This document shows positions 7,537-9,741 of a stretch of 9,741 bases of DNA, in pieces (the stretch's first letter is position 1; each line of letters starts with the position of its first letter). A model generated the notes under the pieces. It was not told the DNA's origin. It ran no database searches and saw nothing but the letters and a program-made list of their open reading frames with translations. The stretch is taken from contig CAYRWK010000030.1 of NCBI GenBank assembly GCA_964427965.1, positions 1 through 9,741 of the forward strand, in the 5' to 3' direction. The DNA is from CAYRWK01 sp964427965. GTDB lineage: Bacteria > Patescibacteriota > WWE3 > UBA101185 > UBA10185. The translations under genes and the position numbers were made by a program.

Positions 7537-8166
7537 ATGAGCCCTATTACTTTATACAAAAAACAAAAAGCAATTTTAGATTACATTTCTCAGTATATTC
7601 AACAAAACAGCACCTCCCCTACTTTGCAAGAAATTGCAGATGCCATGGGGTTGTCTTCCTTAGCAACAGTACACGAGCATCTCCAGGCACTTGTTAAAAA
7701 AGGTATTATTAAAAGATTTGAGGGGGCAGTTAGAGGTATTGAGATTTTGGATGAAAAAATTAACGCAGTGCTAAACGGTATCGAACTTCCTCTTGTTGGC
7801 TATATTGCGGCGGGACAGCCGATAGACGCTATAGAGAATTCTACTGAAACTATTGTGGTTTCTCCCGATTTAGTTAACAAAACCAAAAGATGCTACGTTT
7901 TGCAAGTAAGAGGCGACTCCATGATTAAAGAAGGTATTTTTGATGGGGATTATGTGGTTATTCAACAGCAACCTACCGCACTTGATGGGGATATTGTGGT
8001 TGCATTAATTGATAACAACTTTGCCACTCTTAAAACTTTTTACAAAGAAAAGAATGGAAAAGTTAGACTACAGCCGGCTAACGATAATATGGATCCAATT
8101 ATTGTGGATGCAAAGAGTTTAACTATTCAGGGTAAAGTTACGGGCGTAATACGTAAGTTTAACTAA
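7537..8166 (+). CDS. lexA: LexA, self-cleaving SOS repressor
   Basis: LexA represses DNA-damage genes and is inactivated when RecA filaments stimulate its self-cleavage. The protein has 209 residues, normal for the family. An N-terminal winged helix-turn-helix (about 1-70) contains TLQEIADAMG and the recognition-helix region SSLATVHEHLQAL (40-52), then a wing ending RGIEIL; this resembles the Bacillus type. The S24 peptidase domain has the Ala-Gly cleavage site in YIAAGQP (A92-G93), the nucleophile in GDSMI (S128) and the general-base lysine in ATLKTF (K166). All catalytic parts are present, so it should be active. ATG 7537 follows a ribosome binding site and a strong promoter. It is divergent from uvrB, which makes uvrB and lexA itself the obvious targets; no recA is in the window. 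Its stop is 3 bp from the convergent dedA stop. Confidence 0.97.
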   Translation: MSPITLYKKQKAILDYISQYIQQNSTSPTLQEIADAMGLSSLATVHEHLQALVKKGIIKRFEGAVRGIEILDEKINAVLNGIELPLVGYIAAGQPIDAIENSTETIVVSPDLVNKTKRCYVLQVRGDSMIKEGIFDGDYVVIQQQPTALDGDIVVALIDNNFATLKTFYKEKNGKVRLQPANDNMDPIIVDAKSLTIQGKVTGVIRKFN

Positions 8167-8169
8167 AGA

Positions 8170-8847
8170 TTATTTAAAAAACCTATATTTCAAAGCCTTA
8201 ATAGCAGTAACAAGCTTATCCTTAAACGTCTCCTTGTTTTCCTTATACAAATGCCAAGCAGGAGGAGCCACTGAAACAACAATGATCACCAACACCACCG
8301 GCAAAATGTATTTATCAACATCAGGAATCAAAGTACCCAAGAAATAACCTGCAAAACACATACCCCATACCCAAGCAGTTCCACCAATAAAATTAAACAA
8401 TGTAAATCTTTTATGATCCATATGTCCAATACCTGCAACAATAGGGGCAAAGGTTCTTACCATAGGAATAAATCTTGCTAAAATAATAGCTTTACCTCCA
8501 TGCTTTTCATAAAACTCCTGGGCTTTAATAAGATTTGCAGGATTAAAAAGCAACGACTTTTCTTTAACAAAAAGCTTTCTCCCAACCCTTTTACCAAACT
8601 CATACCCAACATTATCCCCAACAACAGCGGCTACCCAACAACCAATAAGTAATACCCAAACATTAAAAAAGTTAAAAGCACTAGAAGAAAGAAGTCCAGC
8701 TGTAAAGATTAAACTATCTCCGGGAAGAAAAAAACCAATCAACAAACCTGATTCTGCAAAAATAACCAAAAACACACCAATATAACCAATTTGCTCAATA
8801 AATAACTTTAAATCTCCACTTAAAAACGAGTTGATGATATTTTGCAT
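8170..8847 (-). CDS. DedA family membrane protein (candidate polyprenyl-phosphate transporter)
   Basis: A DedA/SNARE-associated-domain membrane protein of 225 residues, normal length. Some family members flip undecaprenyl phosphate back across the membrane for reuse in wall synthesis; others are linked to lipid homeostasis or drug tolerance, so the substrate here is inferred. Seen: a re-entrant segment with AESGLLIGFFLPGDSL (E32, P42-G43-D44); GDNVGYEFGKRVGR (77-90); the family signature RFIPMVRTFAPIVAG (125-139); then hydrophobic segments at about 152-174 and 180-195 and a basic C-terminal tail. R125, R131 and the acidic residues E32 and D44 are the conserved charged residues. ATG 8847 has no ribosome binding site; an extended -10 ends 6 nt before it. 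It is divergent from the phosphatase gene and convergent with lexA. A link to the PBP through lipid-carrier recycling is possible but rests on family knowledge only. Confidence 0.93.
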   Translation of the reverse strand: MQNIINSFLSGDLKLFIEQIGYIGVFLVIFAESGLLIGFFLPGDSLIFTAGLLSSSAFNFFNVWVLLIGCWVAAVVGDNVGYEFGKRVGRKLFVKEKSLLFNPANLIKAQEFYEKHGGKAIILARFIPMVRTFAPIVAGIGHMDHKRFTLFNFIGGTAWVWGMCFAGYFLGTLIPDVDKYILPVVLVIIVVSVAPPAWHLYKENKETFKDKLVTAIKALKYRFFK

Positions 8848-8853
8848 TAGGAA

Positions 8854-8862
8854 ATAATATCA
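8854..8862 (-). promoter_or_regulatory. Predicted extended -10 promoter of dedA
   Basis: On the minus strand TGATATTAT (8862-8854) is a TG-n extended -10 with TATTAT, 5 of 6 to consensus. A start site 7 nt downstream falls on the A of the dedA ATG (8847), implying a leaderless mRNA. No -35 is recognisable. Confidence 0.5.
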
Positions 8863-8866
8863 TTTG

Positions 8867-8875
8867 TGCTAAGAT
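8867..8875 (+). promoter_or_regulatory. Predicted extended -10 promoter of the phosphatase gene
   Basis: TGCTAAGAT (8867-8875) is a TG-n extended -10 with hexamer TAAGAT. It ends 8 nt before ATG 8884, so the transcript would start about 0-3 nt before the start codon. It lies back to back with the dedA -10, with 10 bp between the two hexamers. Its position argues against the upstream in-frame GTG at 8866, which would lie upstream of the transcript start. Confidence 0.45.
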
Positions 8876-8883
8876 TTAGATAT

Positions 8884-9579
8884 ATGGTTGATCCTGCCCT
8901 ATACGATGAGTATTCAAAAGAAAAGGTAGACGAGGCTATTGCCTATTTAAGCTATAAAAAAGCTGAAAACCCAAGACCCCTTCCCAAAGAAGAATCCGGA
9001 AAGCATCCAATTTTGTACGTCTTTAGACACAGTCAATCCGAGGATAACGCAGATTTTGTATTTAGCGGTTTTAGAGATCCTGCGCTTACAGAAAAAGGTA
9101 TTGAACAGGCAAGGATTTTGGCAGAAAAACTAAAAGATAAAAAAATTGATATGTTGGTTACTTCTGATCAAAAAAGAACTATTGAAACAATGAAAATTGC
9201 TATAGCAAGAAACCCCGATGCCAAGAAATTAGAAATTATTCAAGACAAAAGACTAAGAGAAAGATGTTATGGAGACCTACAGGGTAAAAGCAAGCTACTT
9301 ATGCAACTGGAGGATCCTTCCCTTTTGCACGAACTTAGAAGGTCTTATCGCACAATACCTCCTAACGGCGAGAGTTTAGAAATGGTTGTGAAAAGAGTTT
9401 ACGAGTTCATAAATGAAATCATTATTCACATGAAAAAATTTAAAGTAAATGTTGCTGTTGCTTGTTCAGGCAATAGTGTAAGAGGTTTTAGAAAGTATTT
9501 TGAGCATTTAACTGAGGAGGAAACTGCAGAGATTGAGACTCCCCTTGCGCAGGATTATGCGGCGTATGAGGTAAAGTAA
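8884..9579 (+). CDS. Histidine-phosphatase/phosphoglycerate-mutase-like protein with an altered active site
   Basis: A histidine phosphatase superfamily protein, 231 residues from ATG 8884, most like GpmA-type phosphoglycerate mutases in motif layout. Seen: FRHSQSEDN (47-55) with the phospho-accepting H49, where the family usually has RHG; FSGFRDPALTEKG (60-72); TSDQKRTIET (93-102); RLRERCYGDLQG (123-134) with catalytic-type E126 and Cys in place of the usual His of RHYG; PNGES (160-164); and ACSGNSVR (193-200), where GpmA has AHGNSLR. The second catalytic His is therefore Ser at S195 (codon 9466-9468). The C-terminus LTEEETAEIETP also resembles GpmA. It may have low or changed activity, bind phosphate esters without turnover, or belong to a divergent mutase-like subfamily. 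The first 40 residues, before the RHS strand, form a charged extension. ATG 8884 was preferred to GTG 8866 because the latter overlaps the promoter. Confidence 0.85.
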   Translation: MVDPALYDEYSKEKVDEAIAYLSYKKAENPRPLPKEESGKHPILYVFRHSQSEDNADFVFSGFRDPALTEKGIEQARILAEKLKDKKIDMLVTSDQKRTIETMKIAIARNPDAKKLEIIQDKRLRERCYGDLQGKSKLLMQLEDPSLLHELRRSYRTIPPNGESLEMVVKRVYEFINEIIIHMKKFKVNVAVACSGNSVRGFRKYFEHLTEEETAEIETPLAQDYAAYEVK

Positions 9580-9589
9580 AAGATAAGGA

Positions 9590-9741
9590 CTAATTGCCCG
9601 TTTGCCAAATTATTTCACTCGTAAATAAACCAGTATAGTTTCCAGTACTTCCGGTAGACGCTCTTTCTTGTTCTGTAAGTTTGGTAATGTAGTAAGGATA
9701 CATCTTAAAGACTTCTGTTGGATAGTTATACGACTCAGGAG
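9590..9741 (-). CDS. C-terminal fragment of an unidentified protein
   Basis: Reading leftward from the right edge, 49 codons stay open to TAG at 9592-9590. The fragment runs from PESYNYPTEVFKMYPYY to a Gly/Ser/Thr-containing stretch and ends SEIIWQTGN. It is rich in Tyr and Thr, has no membrane segment, and shows no motif I recognise. Sensible codon use, and tight packing against the convergent phosphatase gene (10 bp between stops), argue that it is a real gene. Its start lies outside the window and its function cannot be assigned. Confidence 0.6.
   Translation of the reverse strand, partial: PESYNYPTEVFKMYPYYITKLTEQERASTGSTGNYTGLFTSEIIWQTGN

Noticed and set aside
8866..8883. GTG at 8866 as the phosphatase start, adding six residues.
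   Set aside because: It overlaps the extended -10 at 8867-8875, so it would lie upstream of the predicted transcript start; ATG 8884 fits better.
1..9741. tRNA, rRNA, CRISPR array, insertion sequence or prophage elements.
   Set aside because: No regularly spaced long repeats, no transposase or integrase motif and no cloverleaf-like sequence were seen, and intergenic space is at most 135 bp.

Overview
This AT-rich window (roughly 60-65% A+T by eye) is bacterial and gene-dense. It holds seven protein genes, two of them cut by the window edges, with almost no spare DNA. Standard decoding works throughout, with no sign of TGA or TAG reassignment. The short spacers, the lack of Shine-Dalgarno sequences at most starts, the proline-pentad N-terminus of the penicillin-binding protein and the divergent GpmA-like phosphatase together suggest a Patescibacteria/CPR-type genome (WWE3- or Microgenomates-like). 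That placement is an impression from protein style and was not tested.

Layout: minus-strand uvrA (C-terminus beyond base 1), then a minus-strand class A penicillin-binding protein, then minus-strand uvrB. The uvrB 5' end faces plus-strand lexA across a 135-bp divergent control region. lexA converges on minus-strand dedA with 3 bp between stop codons. dedA is divergent from a plus-strand histidine-phosphatase-family gene, with only 36 bp between start codons. That gene converges on the C-terminal 49 residues of an unidentified minus-strand protein that runs off the right edge.

Functionally, UvrA and UvrB are the damage-recognition proteins of nucleotide excision repair, and LexA is the self-cleaving SOS repressor that commonly controls them. 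The arrangement therefore looks like an SOS/repair locus with a cell-wall synthase between the two repair genes. DedA (candidate polyprenyl-phosphate recycling) and the penicillin-binding protein (peptidoglycan polymerisation) could both serve the wall, but nothing in the sequence ties them to the SOS genes beyond proximity.

The most notable points are these. (1) Four genes, and possibly a fifth, have a sigma-70-like -10 element so close to the start codon that leaderless mRNAs are expected; only lexA has a leader with a ribosome binding site. (2) The uvrB/lexA region carries a 10-bp inverted repeat bracketing the uvrB -10, plus another shared motif, both candidate operators. (3) The phosphatase-family protein has Ser where the second catalytic His is expected. 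(4) The penicillin-binding protein has two predicted N-terminal membrane helices separated by five tandem LPxxx pentads. I saw no tRNA, rRNA, CRISPR array, insertion sequence or clear intrinsic terminator.
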